Positions 1 through 7,051 of a stretch of 25,480 bases of DNA are shown here, one piece after another. The DNA is from UBA2022 sp964621555 (GTDB lineage: Bacteria > Patescibacteriota > Dojkabacteria > SC72): NCBI GenBank assembly GCA_964621555.1, contig CAZUOO010000012.1:1-25480 (forward strand). The letters run 5' to 3'. The notes beneath the pieces are model-generated. The model searched no databases and was not told the DNA's origin. It saw nothing but the letters and a program-made list of their open reading frames with translations. The translations under genes and the position numbers were made by a program. Numbering within the stretch: position 1 is the first letter of the stretch; each line of letters starts with the position of its first letter.

Positions 1-1336
1 ACTTCCCTTTTACTTTTATTTTCTCATACATATCTGTTAATACGATATCTGAGCTATTATTCCTACGAAGTTCTTCTAACTCCTTAACTGGATAGATAGC
101 TTTATACTCATCTATTGTATAGTAGCAGTGTGCATATAGTACCTTTCTGCCCTTAGACTTTTGAGTTAGATATTCCAATCTCCTATTAGAGTTTACAAAA
201 TCTTCATAGCTTTTGTATTTGTTTCCCCATATCCCAATGTTTACGACAAGCTCTGTATCTAGGTTCGATGGTGAGTATGGTGTTTTAGATTTCTTAAGTG
301 GGCATATCCATAATGGGAATATTGAAAACTCTGTGATTACCTTCTTTAGGAAGCTCTCTAAATTTTCAATTGGAAGGCTAATATCTTGAACTAGGAACTT
401 CTGAGATACATTTGTAGCTTGTAAATATCTATAAAGTTCAGATGTATGGAATACCTTGTCTAGTATTGTACGGAAGAATTGGTTAAAGGGTATATGCAAT
501 AGGTCAAATGCATACTTTCCCATCCAAAATGACCCTCTGTCGTATCTAAATAGATAATCTTTTATTGGGATATACTCGATGTAAGGGGGCTGTCTTTTAC
601 TCTCCTTTATTATCTGCGCTACATGTAACCCATACCAATTATCACTGGCTTTTGTAAATGTATGTATGTTGCTCTGTGCTTTCTCTGCCATTTCACCTGT
701 GATAATTACTCCTTCGGATGGGCTATTCATAATTCCATCTACGAAGTCATATGTCCTTTTACAGGTTTCGTTAATCTGTTCAGCTAGTCCTTCTAAGCTC
801 TCTATGCGATTGTATGTCGCTTTTATATACGGTTTTGCAGGTATAATCTCTATTTTGGCAGAGGTAATAATGCCAAGTGAGCCTAATGTACAAGGAAGCA
901 TTTGGTAAAGGTCTTTATTTATAGATGGTGATGCGGTCACTACCTTTCCACTTCCAAGGACAATCTCATACTCCGTACATATCTCGTGGAAAAGTCCGAA
1001 TTTGAATGACGAGCTCTCCCCTGCCCCTCCTTGGATTGCTCCACCAACAGTTATATTTGGAAACTCTGGTACCACCTTCGGAAGGTATCCCCTCTCTAGA
1101 CAGTAGTCCACAAGTTTACCCATTGTTACATTTGCTTGTGCAACTACATACGATTGCTTCTCGTTAAATTCCAAAATTTCGGTGAAGTCAGAAAGATCAA
1201 TTTAGGTATCTTTTGCTCTTTTATATTCTCGTGTTGAGTTAGTGTGTCCGTGGTAAATCCTCACTTGCTGCTTTTTTCTTAGGTTTTCCTGTACAGAGTT
1301 TACAACTCGTTTTAGCTTTTCAGTATGTGTAGTCAT
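1..1336 (-). pseudogene. FAD-binding oxidoreductase, DHCR24-like, interrupted by an in-frame TAA; 3' end outside window
   Basis: Read on the minus strand from ATG at 1336, the frame encodes a protein of the FAD-linked oxidase family related to delta24-sterol reductase (DHCR24). Recognisable stretches are RIYHGHTNSTR (the start of the FAD-binding fold), PEFPNITVGGAIQGGAGESSSFKFG (read in pieces near residues 84-108), DYLFRYDRGSFWMGKY and WICPL. The frame is open from 1201 to base 1 (about 400 codons) with no other stop, but codon 45 (bases 1202-1204) is TAA. It sits between HGHTNSTREYKRAKDT and IDLSDFTEILEF, so the reading frame itself is unbroken. The next in-frame ATG (1123) would lose the first 71 residues and part of the FAD site. 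It could be a recent nonsense mutation, a sequencing error or readthrough. The substrate is unknown; bacterial members need not act on sterols. Confidence 0.8.
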
Positions 1337-1343
1337 AGCTATC

Positions 1344-1373
1344 AATATACAGGTGGGTGCTTTTATATGACAA
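1344..1373 (-). promoter_or_regulatory. Candidate promoter of the FAD oxidoreductase
   Basis: On the minus strand TTGTCA (1373-1368) and TATATT (1349-1344) are separated by 18 bases. The ATG at 1336 lies 7 bases after the -10, where transcription would be expected to start, so the transcript may be leaderless. Seen by eye; not tested. Confidence 0.5.
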
Positions 1374-1383
1374 AGCTGTTTAA

Positions 1384-1460
1384 TGGTGGGCGATACCGGA
1401 ATCGAACCAGTGACCTCTACAATGTCAATGTAGCGCTCTAACCAGCTGAGCTAATCGCCC
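1384..1460 (-). tRNA. tRNA-Val (anticodon GAC)
   Basis: The minus strand folds as a complete cloverleaf. The acceptor stem pairs GGGCGAT (1460-1454) with ATCGCCC (1394-1388). It is followed by the D-arm GCTC/GAGC, an anticodon stem CTACA/TGTAG with loop TTGACAT (anticodon GAC at 1426-1424), and a T-arm with TTCGATT between ACTGG and CCGGT. The discriminator is A, and the 3' CCA is encoded (1386-1384). The 5' end lies one base after the clpP stop codon, so it is probably excised from a clpP transcript. GAC reads the Val codons GTC and GTT. Confidence 0.96.
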
Positions 1461-1461
1461 T

Positions 1462-2040
1462 TTATTCAATAACCTTATCTATTAAACCATACTCCATTGC
1501 CTCATTTGCTGTGAAGAACTTATCCCTATCTCCATCCTTCTCTACCTGTTCAAACTTCTGACCTGTGAACTTTGCTAACATTCTGAATAGTTTCTCTCTT
1601 GTTTTTAATATCTCTCTAGCTGCAATATCAATATCACTAGCTTGACCCTCTGCCCCGCCTAATGGTTGATGTATATGTATCTTACTATTTGGAAGAGCGA
1701 ATCTCTTCCCTTTCTTCCCACCTGCTAGCAAGAACGAACCCATTGAAGCAGCTAGACCTACGGCTATTGTTGAAACATCTGCTTTGATATAGTTCATGGT
1801 GTCGAATATTGCCATACCAGCGGTTACATGTCCTCCCTGTGAGTTTATGAACATTTGAATATCTTTCTTAGAATCTTCTTTCTCTAGGAAGAGTAGTTGG
1901 GCGATTATGGTACTTGCCATGTTAGGCTCAATCTCCCCTGTTACAAATATAATTCTATCTTTTAGTAGCCTTGAATATATATCGTAGGCTCTTTCTCCAT
2001 CTCTTTCTTTCTCTATTACTGTTGGTATTAGGTATGACAT
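1462..2040 (-). CDS. clpP: ATP-dependent Clp protease proteolytic subunit
   Basis: ClpP is the serine peptidase that forms two stacked heptameric rings and degrades proteins fed in by Clp ATPases such as ClpX or ClpC. The 192-residue protein has the usual length. The catalytic triad is visible as Ser99 in AASMG, His124 in HIHQP and Asp173 in GDRDKFF. The substrate-binding INSQGGHVTAG strand precedes the serine, and the C-terminal EAMEYGLIDKVIE is typical. There is no long N-terminal propeptide. A TTGAGT-18-TATAAT promoter lies just upstream, inside the end of hepT, so clpP can be expressed independently of the toxin-antitoxin pair. Downstream, tRNA-Val begins one base after the stop. No Shine-Dalgarno sequence is visible. 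Confidence 0.97.
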   Translation of the reverse strand: MSYLIPTVIEKERDGERAYDIYSRLLKDRIIFVTGEIEPNMASTIIAQLLFLEKEDSKKDIQMFINSQGGHVTAGMAIFDTMNYIKADVSTIAVGLAASMGSFLLAGGKKGKRFALPNSKIHIHQPLGGAEGQASDIDIAAREILKTREKLFRMLAKFTGQKFEQVEKDGDRDKFFTANEAMEYGLIDKVIE

Positions 2041-2071
2041 AGCATTTAGAACTATTTGGGTTAATATCGTA

Positions 2072-2101
2072 ATTATACACGTTTATTACTTATTTACTCA
2101 A
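2072..2101 (-). promoter_or_regulatory. Candidate clpP promoter
   Basis: The minus strand carries TTGAGT (2101-2096), an 18-base spacer and a perfect TATAAT (2077-2072). It lies 31 bases before the clpP ATG and partly inside the 3' end of hepT. The predicted leader is about 25 bases. Confidence 0.55.
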
Positions 2102-2449
2102 CTCCTTCTTCTCGAGATCTTTTACGATTTTCTTAATTTCCTTATGAATAGATGGCATATCCTTCTTAATAATGTTCCAGATTATGGAAAAGTCTGTACC
2201 ATCGTAATGGTGTGATATATAGTCACGAGTTTTGGCAATCTGTACCCATGGTATTTCCGGATATTTTTTCGTGATAGAGGTGGGCATTTTCTTAGCAATC
2301 TCACCGATTACTTGTAGTTGCCTTAGTGTTGCATCTTGAAGAATAGTATCTGATGAGTATTTATACTCTGAAACACCTTTCAAAGTCTCTCTGATTCTTG
2401 AAATATATTCCAGCATATCAAAAAGATATATGCTATAGTCTTTTTTCAT
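2090..2449 (-). CDS. hepT: HEPN-domain toxin of the HepT (DUF86) family
   Basis: This 119-residue helical protein matches the HepT/DUF86 family of HEPN ribonucleases. The catalytic signature R-X4-H-X-Y is present as R75-DYIS-H80-H-Y82. In characterised pairs HepT is an RNase toxin inactivated when the partner MntA adds AMP units to the tyrosine of this motif, which is retained here. The ATG at 2449 lies 17 bases inside the 3' end of the upstream mntA gene, indicating translational coupling. Family and motif are visible; the toxin activity and its target are inferred from relatives. Such pairs are common and often horizontally acquired, but base composition here does not stand out by eye. Confidence 0.9.
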   Translation of the reverse strand: MKKDYSIYLFDMLEYISRIRETLKGVSEYKYSSDTILQDATLRQLQVIGEIAKKMPTSITKKYPEIPWVQIAKTRDYISHHYDGTDFSIIWNIIKKDMPSIHKEIKKIVKDLEKKELSK

Positions 2450-2753
2450 AGATTCTTACTTCTGATGGAAGTATATATTTTATAAGTTGTTTTCTTATAT
2501 TCTTATATTGAACGAGGTCAACTTTTTTACCAGTAGCAGCTTCCAATTCAGATATCAGGTTCATGTATTCAAGACCAAGCTTTGATTTCTTATCTATTTC
2601 TATCAGGAGATCCACGTCACTATTATGGTTGTAGTTGTTCCCAAGTATTGAACCGAAAATACCAACTTTATTAATTGGGTATTTCTTTATAATTGGAAGG
2701 ATATTCTTAGAAAGAGTATTTATCCTTTTTTGTATAGCAACAGAATTTTTCAT
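2433..2753 (-). CDS. mntA: MNT-domain nucleotidyltransferase antitoxin (MntA)
   Basis: This 106-residue minimal nucleotidyltransferase carries the Pol-beta-type signature G34-S35 followed by S45-D46-V47-D48-L49, with a third acidic residue at D79 in KKVDLV. In MntA-HepT systems the antitoxin transfers AMP from ATP to a HepT tyrosine and so silences the RNase. It is the first gene of the pair and overlaps hepT by 17 bases. A 12-bp perfect inverted repeat spans its start codon, a likely site of autoregulation by the complex or of translational control. The ATG at 2753 is the natural start; no Shine-Dalgarno sequence is seen. Confidence 0.9.
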   Translation of the reverse strand: MKNSVAIQKRINTLSKNILPIIKKYPINKVGIFGSILGNNYNHNSDVDLLIEIDKKSKLGLEYMNLISELEAATGKKVDLVQYKNIRKQLIKYILPSEVRIYEKRL

Positions 2754-2776
2754 ATATCAATATTATATATGAAAAA
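2746..2776. repeat. 12-bp perfect inverted repeat over the mntA start codon
   Basis: The arms tttttcatatat (2746-2757) and atatatgaaaaa (2765-2776) flank a 7-base loop. The left arm contains the mntA start codon (complement of cat, 2751-2753). It is too AT-rich for a strong intrinsic terminator of the upstream tig gene, so an operator for the MntA-HepT complex or an mRNA hairpin masking the start is more likely. Confidence 0.6.
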
Positions 2777-2801
2777 AAACCACTATCCAACTGTGGGTAT
2801 T

Positions 2802-3827
2802 TTACTTCTTTATTGGAAGAACTGTTTTTATAAAGTCATCGTATGCCTTCTGCTTAAGAATTACCCTTCTAACATACTCTCTCCACTGTGGATCATCGTA
2901 GTAGTCGTGGTCATGCCCTGCATGTTCTTTCTTTATCTTTGTTACCTCAGCTTCTAACTCCTCCATACTTACTTCAAGCTTATTAGCTTTAGCATATGTT
3001 TTTAAGAATACATCCGTTTCTAGTGCTTCCTTAGCATCCTCTTTCCACATCTCTCTCATATTCTCTATTGTAATTTGATTACCGCTTAGGAATTGCTCAA
3101 GTGTGATCTTTCTCTCTTCCAATGTTTGTTGGAATGATCTTTCTCTTTCAAGAGCTTCATAGTCTATAGCTGGCTGTGGAATTGTAATCTTGGTTAGGGA
3201 AACAGCTTGTTTTAGTACACTACTCTCGTCTTCTTTCCTTGCATTCATTTCCTTCTGTGCGAGTAGTCTTTCGCTGATCTCTTTTTTAAGTTCGTCCATG
3301 TTCTTAACACCATCAAGTGAGAGGGTTGTGGACATTTCCTTTACCCATTCATCTGTACCAAACTTGGCTTTGGTCTTTCTCTGCTCTAGTTCTTTCATTA
3401 CACTATCAATCTCCTTTTGCTCTACCTCAACCTTTTTCTTATCTGCTTTGACCTTTTTAATGTTACCTAGTTTAAACTCAGGCATTATTGTACATACAAC
3501 TGTGAAAACTATATCTTTTCCTTTCTCAATCTTTGGAATTTCCTTATATGCAGGAGGTGCAACTATCTCTAAAGTCTCTGCGGTTACAGCTTGGCTCACA
3601 TATATAGGTGCGATTCTTTCAAATGTTTCGAGTATTAGGGAGTCCTTCAATTTGCTCTCTATAATATCTGATGGTACTGATCCCTTCCTAAAACCTTTCA
3701 TATCTACACCCTTAGATTCTTTCTCCAATAATGTGTTGTATGATTTTACGAATGCCTCTGATGGAAGTGTTACTGTTAACTCTACACTTTCTGCTGAAAT
3801 GTCATTTCTAGTATGTGTTTTATTCAT
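2802..3827 (-). CDS. tig: Trigger factor lacking the PPIase (FKBP) domain
   Basis: Trigger factor is the ribosome-bound chaperone that meets nascent chains at the exit tunnel. The ribosome-docking signature GFRKGSVP is at residues 45-52 of the N-terminal domain. The C-terminal helical chaperone domain begins near NMDELKKEI (177) and continues to the end. The protein is 341 residues, against about 430 in E. coli. Between roughly 150 and 177 there is only a short linker where the FKBP-type prolyl isomerase normally sits, and no FKBP motif is present. A short His/Asp cluster (HAGHDHDYYDD, 302-312) near the C-terminus is unusual. A TATACA-17-TATACT promoter candidate lies at 3883-3855 on the minus strand. 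The gene is 68 bases downstream of the sortase on the same strand. Confidence 0.9.
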   Translation of the reverse strand: MNKTHTRNDISAESVELTVTLPSEAFVKSYNTLLEKESKGVDMKGFRKGSVPSDIIESKLKDSLILETFERIAPIYVSQAVTAETLEIVAPPAYKEIPKIEKGKDIVFTVVCTIMPEFKLGNIKKVKADKKKVEVEQKEIDSVMKELEQRKTKAKFGTDEWVKEMSTTLSLDGVKNMDELKKEISERLLAQKEMNARKEDESSVLKQAVSLTKITIPQPAIDYEALERERSFQQTLEERKITLEQFLSGNQITIENMREMWKEDAKEALETDVFLKTYAKANKLEVSMEELEAEVTKIKKEHAGHDHDYYDDPQWREYVRRVILKQKAYDDFIKTVLPIKK

Positions 3828-3895
3828 GATTACTATTTTCTAATTTATCGCATAAGTATATATGTTATACGTACTTTTGTATAGCTTAGTAGCTA

Positions 3896-4600
3896 TTAAA
3901 TACTGCCGTATACCTTATCTAGTTTACCAACTACCACCAATCTTTGGTCTGATGTCCAGAGCGGGGTACATGTTACCAACGTTATTCTATAGTCGTTATA
4001 GTTGTTGAGGATTGTCCTATCTGTTTTCTCTACCACTTTCGATTCTACTACCGTATATCTATATGTAGCTTCATCTTGTTCTACAATTATCTTGTCCCCT
4101 ACTTTTACTTTGTCTAGATTAAAGAAGGTGTCTGTTCTTGGAGGAAGGTGCAGGAATCTGTGTGCAATTATTACAGTATTTCCTCTTTTGCCTGGTGTAC
4201 CCGAGAGTGGGAAGTGCCAAAAGCCTCGCTCCATTCCGTATACGTTCTCTTGATCTACGATATCTCCTTTTATATTTGCACTAGGGATATATAGTGTGGT
4301 GTTAAGCTTCTCCATGTTAAAGAGTATCTTCCCCTCGTTTCTCAATTTTACAATCTCCTCAATAGATGTGTGTTCAAGCGCGGTGGTGGATTGTAGGTCT
4401 TCAAGAATTGCTGCTTGGTTGGGAGGGGAAATGTAGGTAAGGAGTTGTAGGGTTGTATTATTTGCCAACCTCTGTGGATTTATACTTTCTATAGTACCTC
4501 TGATTGCTGGGTAGTGGGGGTATACGATGAAGAATATCGCTCCTGCCACAACTGATAGCAACAGAATAAAGGTTGTTAGTTTTGATATAAATCTGAGCAT
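3896..4600 (-). CDS. Membrane-anchored sortase, class D/E-like
   Basis: Sortases are cysteine transpeptidases that cut sorting signals and attach surface proteins. This 234-residue protein has one N-terminal membrane segment (about 7-27) and a C-terminal sortase barrel. The catalytic set is His147 (IIAHR), Cys211 (TLVTCTP) and Arg220 (DQRLVVVG). The TLVTC and IIAHR contexts and the single N-terminal anchor fit class D/E enzymes; the exact class cannot be settled by eye. The gene is divergent from a membrane Ig-like protein across a 106-base region that contains a palindrome over the likely -10. That neighbour could be a substrate or partner, but it has no convincing LPXTG motif next to its membrane segment. 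Confidence 0.93.
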   Translation of the reverse strand: MLRFISKLTTFILLLSVVAGAIFFIVYPHYPAIRGTIESINPQRLANNTTLQLLTYISPPNQAAILEDLQSTTALEHTSIEEIVKLRNEGKILFNMEKLNTTLYIPSANIKGDIVDQENVYGMERGFWHFPLSGTPGKRGNTVIIAHRFLHLPPRTDTFFNLDKVKVGDKIIVEQDEATYRYTVVESKVVEKTDRTILNNYNDYRITLVTCTPLWTSDQRLVVVGKLDKVYGSI

Positions 4601-4630
4601 TGTTTATTAATGTTTGTCTTTATACTACAC

Positions 4631-4654
4631 ATTATATCAAATGTAGCATTTGAT
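4631..4654. promoter_or_regulatory. -10 box and palindrome (operator-like) upstream of the sortase
   Basis: A perfect 8-bp inverted repeat, atcaaatg-tag-catttgat, occupies 4636-4654. It directly abuts a minus-strand TATAAT (4636-4631) upstream of the sortase, so it fills the expected -10/-35 spacer, a classic operator position. No good -35 was found, and the regulator is unknown. Confidence 0.45.
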
Positions 4655-4706
4655 TTCTTATAGGGTTTGTAATATCATTAAGTATATAACATATTATTAT
4701 GTATAG

Positions 4707-5639
4707 ATGGCATCTAAAAATCGTAAGAATAATAAGAAAGTTCAGGTAGAAGAGGTAAGAGGAAATATGAGTGAAAAGTTGGTAGTAGAGGTTGAAGAGA
4801 GATCTATTTGGTCTGTCTTTGCAGGTATGGTTATGGTGTTTCTAGGTATCATGTTAGTTGTTGTAGGTATCGTTGCCCTCCTTCTTTATAGAGTTGAGCC
4901 AAAGCTAGATAAGTCCCTCCCTACTCCCGTTCTTACAACCCTTCCTCAGTATACAAGTTCACACGCCCTAACAATTAGAGGAAGCGTAGACAAAAGTATT
5001 AAGCGTGTTTCTATCTATGTGAATGATAAGGAGGTAGAGAGTTCAGTTTGGGTTGATAACGGTAATTTCAGATATGAGCACCCTATCGATGAAGAGGGGT
5101 TGTATAGATTGCAGGCATCTTCTATTAGCGGTTTCCCTGTGAGAAAGAGAAGTGAAAGAACTCCAATTATGGCAGTAAATGTTGATTGGACAGCTCCGTC
5201 AAAGGATGTAACCCTCGTATATAGCAAAGAAGTTGATGTTGATAAATTGAAGGTTACAGGTAGTGCAGAGCCTCTCTCTACCCTAGTGTTTGTAAAAGGT
5301 GGTAGTAAGTATGTGGTTAAGGCAGATAAGGATGGAAAGTTCTCTACATCACTTCCATTAGAAGTTGGAGATAACTCATATGAGATTGAAGTGAGAGATG
5401 AGGCTGGTAATAGTGTTAAAGCTAACTCCCCAGTGGTGGCAAGTAGGATTGCAGGTTCTATTAATGGAAATGGTTCTTCTGTTAAGCCAGACCTACCTGA
5501 GGCATCTGGAGAATTGGAAGCTGCTATGAAGTTTCTACAGGAGAATAGAATGATGAGTACATTTGGATTAGTTGCGCTAATGCTACTTGTACTAAACAGT
5601 GCTTTAGTTATGGGGAAGGTTAGGAAATACTCTGTGTAG
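4707..5639 (+). CDS. Membrane-anchored protein with tandem Ig-like domains
   Basis: The 310-residue protein has a basic, charged N-terminus, a long hydrophobic segment (33-61) and an extracellular part with two beta-sandwich Ig-like repeats (about 84-160 and 163-246). A short linker follows, then a second hydrophobic segment (about 284-302) and a basic tail, GKVRKYSV. The repeats contain phrases typical of bacterial Ig-like or glucodextranase-B-like modules, such as DKDGKFSTSLPLEVGDNSYE and RDEAGN. Such proteins are usually surface adhesion or structural modules; no enzymatic motif is visible. It is divergent from the sortase and overlaps the convergent JAMM-motif gene by 36 bases. A candidate signal-like LPEASG (263-268) is 16 residues from the membrane segment, farther than usual for a sortase site. 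ATG at 4707 is favoured; Met21 is possible. Confidence 0.75.
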   Translation: MASKNRKNNKKVQVEEVRGNMSEKLVVEVEERSIWSVFAGMVMVFLGIMLVVVGIVALLLYRVEPKLDKSLPTPVLTTLPQYTSSHALTIRGSVDKSIKRVSIYVNDKEVESSVWVDNGNFRYEHPIDEEGLYRLQASSISGFPVRKRSERTPIMAVNVDWTAPSKDVTLVYSKEVDVDKLKVTGSAEPLSTLVFVKGGSKYVVKADKDGKFSTSLPLEVGDNSYEIEVRDEAGNSVKANSPVVASRIAGSINGNGSSVKPDLPEASGELEAAMKFLQENRMMSTFGLVALMLLVLNSALVMGKVRKYSV

Positions 5640-6320
5640 TTTCTTTCCATGTTCTCCCTTATACAACACGTAATTATATTTGTCGGTTATTGCATCTACT
5701 GTAATATCTTTATCCTCTAACTCCCCGACAATCCCTCCATTTACCTTGTTGGTTCTGAATAGTAGGTAGAAATGGTCTGTAATTAGTCCGGTTACCACAG
5801 CATTTGTTGCTACAAGGGACTTAATGTCCTGTGCAGAGAAGAAACCGTAATATACTTTATCTCCGTGTCTATGTGGGGGGTGGGTGTGCATATTGAATAG
5901 GTAGTGCAACTCGATCTGCTTGGGCACTTTCTTATAGTATACTTCTCTCTTTGAGTATCTCTTTCCATCCACTATTACCTCTTTGGTGTAGTATTCCCTA
6001 TTCTTGGGAGTATATGATGCTCTAATTTGGGAGCTCGATTTCACAAAAGATGTGGTTCCAGTTGTTACTGAGGAGAGTATTAACTCACCATCTACCCAAT
6101 ATACTGAAACAGAACGTTCTAAACTATCGGACCGGGTATTCCTATGTAGTCCTTTAATTCTCTCCCAGAAATCATATGGAAGGGTTATTGATTGTGGAAG
6201 ATCGTAGTCATTTGGAAATACGTTTGAACTCTTCCATTTAATTATCTTCTGATATATAGCGTAGAAAGAGGATTGTGACGTATCTTCTGAAAAAAAGAAA
6301 TTTAATAGTGACTTAAGCAT
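5604..6320 (-). CDS. Protein with JAMM/MPN+-type metalloprotease motif
   Basis: I chose ATG 6320, giving 238 residues, because the longer frame back to 6524 would run into the divergent DUF2085 gene. The C-terminal half contains H145-T-H147-P followed 14 residues later by S162-A-Q-D165. This matches the zinc-binding H-x-H-P...S-x-x-D core of the JAB1/MPN+ (JAMM) isopeptidase fold. A preceding glutamate, possibly E69 in LERSVSVYW, could be the catalytic acid. Prokaryotic JAMM proteins cleave ubiquitin-like, sulfur-carrier or other peptide bonds, but the substrate here is unknown and no ubiquitin-like gene is adjacent. The N-terminal 60 residues are unfamiliar. The motif is visible; peptidase activity is inferred. 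The 3' end overlaps the neighbouring Ig-like gene. Confidence 0.65.
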   Translation of the reverse strand: MLKSLLNFFFSEDTSQSSFYAIYQKIIKWKSSNVFPNDYDLPQSITLPYDFWERIKGLHRNTRSDSLERSVSVYWVDGELILSSVTTGTTSFVKSSSQIRASYTPKNREYYTKEVIVDGKRYSKREVYYKKVPKQIELHYLFNMHTHPPHRHGDKVYYGFFSAQDIKSLVATNAVVTGLITDHFYLLFRTNKVNGGIVGELEDKDITVDAITDKYNYVLYKGEHGKKLHRVFPNLPHN

Positions 6321-6365
6321 ATATAAGATGTCATAATAGTAGATTATTTTAAGTATATTATATTC

Positions 6366-7034
6366 GTGAGTAGAGTACCAAAGCTTTTCAAAAATCCCCT
6401 CTTTATCCTTTCTATTCTGGTTTGGTTGTATGTATTGATTCCTTTTCTTGCACCAATAGCGTATGTAAATGGAGCGAGTAGTGTTGGTAAAGGGATTAAT
6501 GACTTCTATGAAAGTTTCTGTCATCAGAGGGTGGAAAGATCAATCTTTCTATTTTCAAAAGATTCTTTTGCACAGTTCTACTCAACAGGTCAATTAAAAG
6601 AGGTCGGATATCTTCCCACCTCTCCCGATGGTAGCTCATGGCCGGAATATTATGGACATGATTATGTTGGGGATGATGTTGTAGGGTATAAGGTGCCACT
6701 ATGTATCAGGGATATTGCATTGTACGGAGCGTATGCCCTCACCCTACTCTATCTCTCAATTATAAAGAAGATTCGATTGATGAAGATACTGACAGTGAAG
6801 AATTTGTATACCATCTCGTTGATTCTTGCATTGCCTATGATGATTGATGGTGTGGCTCAGACTATTATAGAAGGTTTTGAGATAACCTCAGTTTCAATGG
6901 TGTATATAAATAGTATCTCAAAAAGGATAATAACTGGGGTACTATTTGGGATTGGAGTTGCTCTTGCCACTGCAAAACTTTTTAATACAAGTACATTGAC
7001 TAAAACCGAGGAAAAAGGCAAAATAGAGGTGTAA
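6366..7034 (+). CDS. DUF2085 family membrane protein
   Basis: The 222-residue polytopic protein has membrane segments near 11-34, 117-133, 147-165 and 183-204. It carries the DUF2085 hallmarks: CHQ at 52-54, an RS pair at 58-59, C113-I-R-D before a helix, and an acidic DG at 161-162. The family's biochemical role is unknown; the conserved Cys/His pattern suggests metal or redox chemistry. The spacer between CHQ and the second Cys (about 58 residues) looks longer than in typical members. The start is GTG at 6366, with TATATT 6 bases upstream. The gene is divergent from the JAMM-motif gene and lies 17 bases before the AI-2E-family gene, so the two are probably co-transcribed. Confidence 0.75.
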   Translation: MSRVPKLFKNPLFILSILVWLYVLIPFLAPIAYVNGASSVGKGINDFYESFCHQRVERSIFLFSKDSFAQFYSTGQLKEVGYLPTSPDGSSWPEYYGHDYVGDDVVGYKVPLCIRDIALYGAYALTLLYLSIIKKIRLMKILTVKNLYTISLILALPMMIDGVAQTIIEGFEITSVSMVYINSISKRIITGVLFGIGVALATAKLFNTSTLTKTEEKGKIEV

Positions 7035-7051
7035 TTTTACATACTAGAATC

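Noticed and set aside
1202..1204. Genetic-code change as explanation of the interrupted oxidoreductase
   Set aside because: The codon is TAA, which ends 11 other genes in the window, so reassignment is not plausible.
3190..3843. 217-codon plus-strand reading frame
   Set aside because: It lies antisense within trigger factor, whose domain signature is clear; the translated product is Ser/Phe-rich with no recognisable domain.
6321..6524. Longer N-terminus for the JAMM-motif gene
   Set aside because: It would overlap the divergent DUF2085 gene by more than 150 bases, and the added residues look like antisense translation; ATG 6320 is better.
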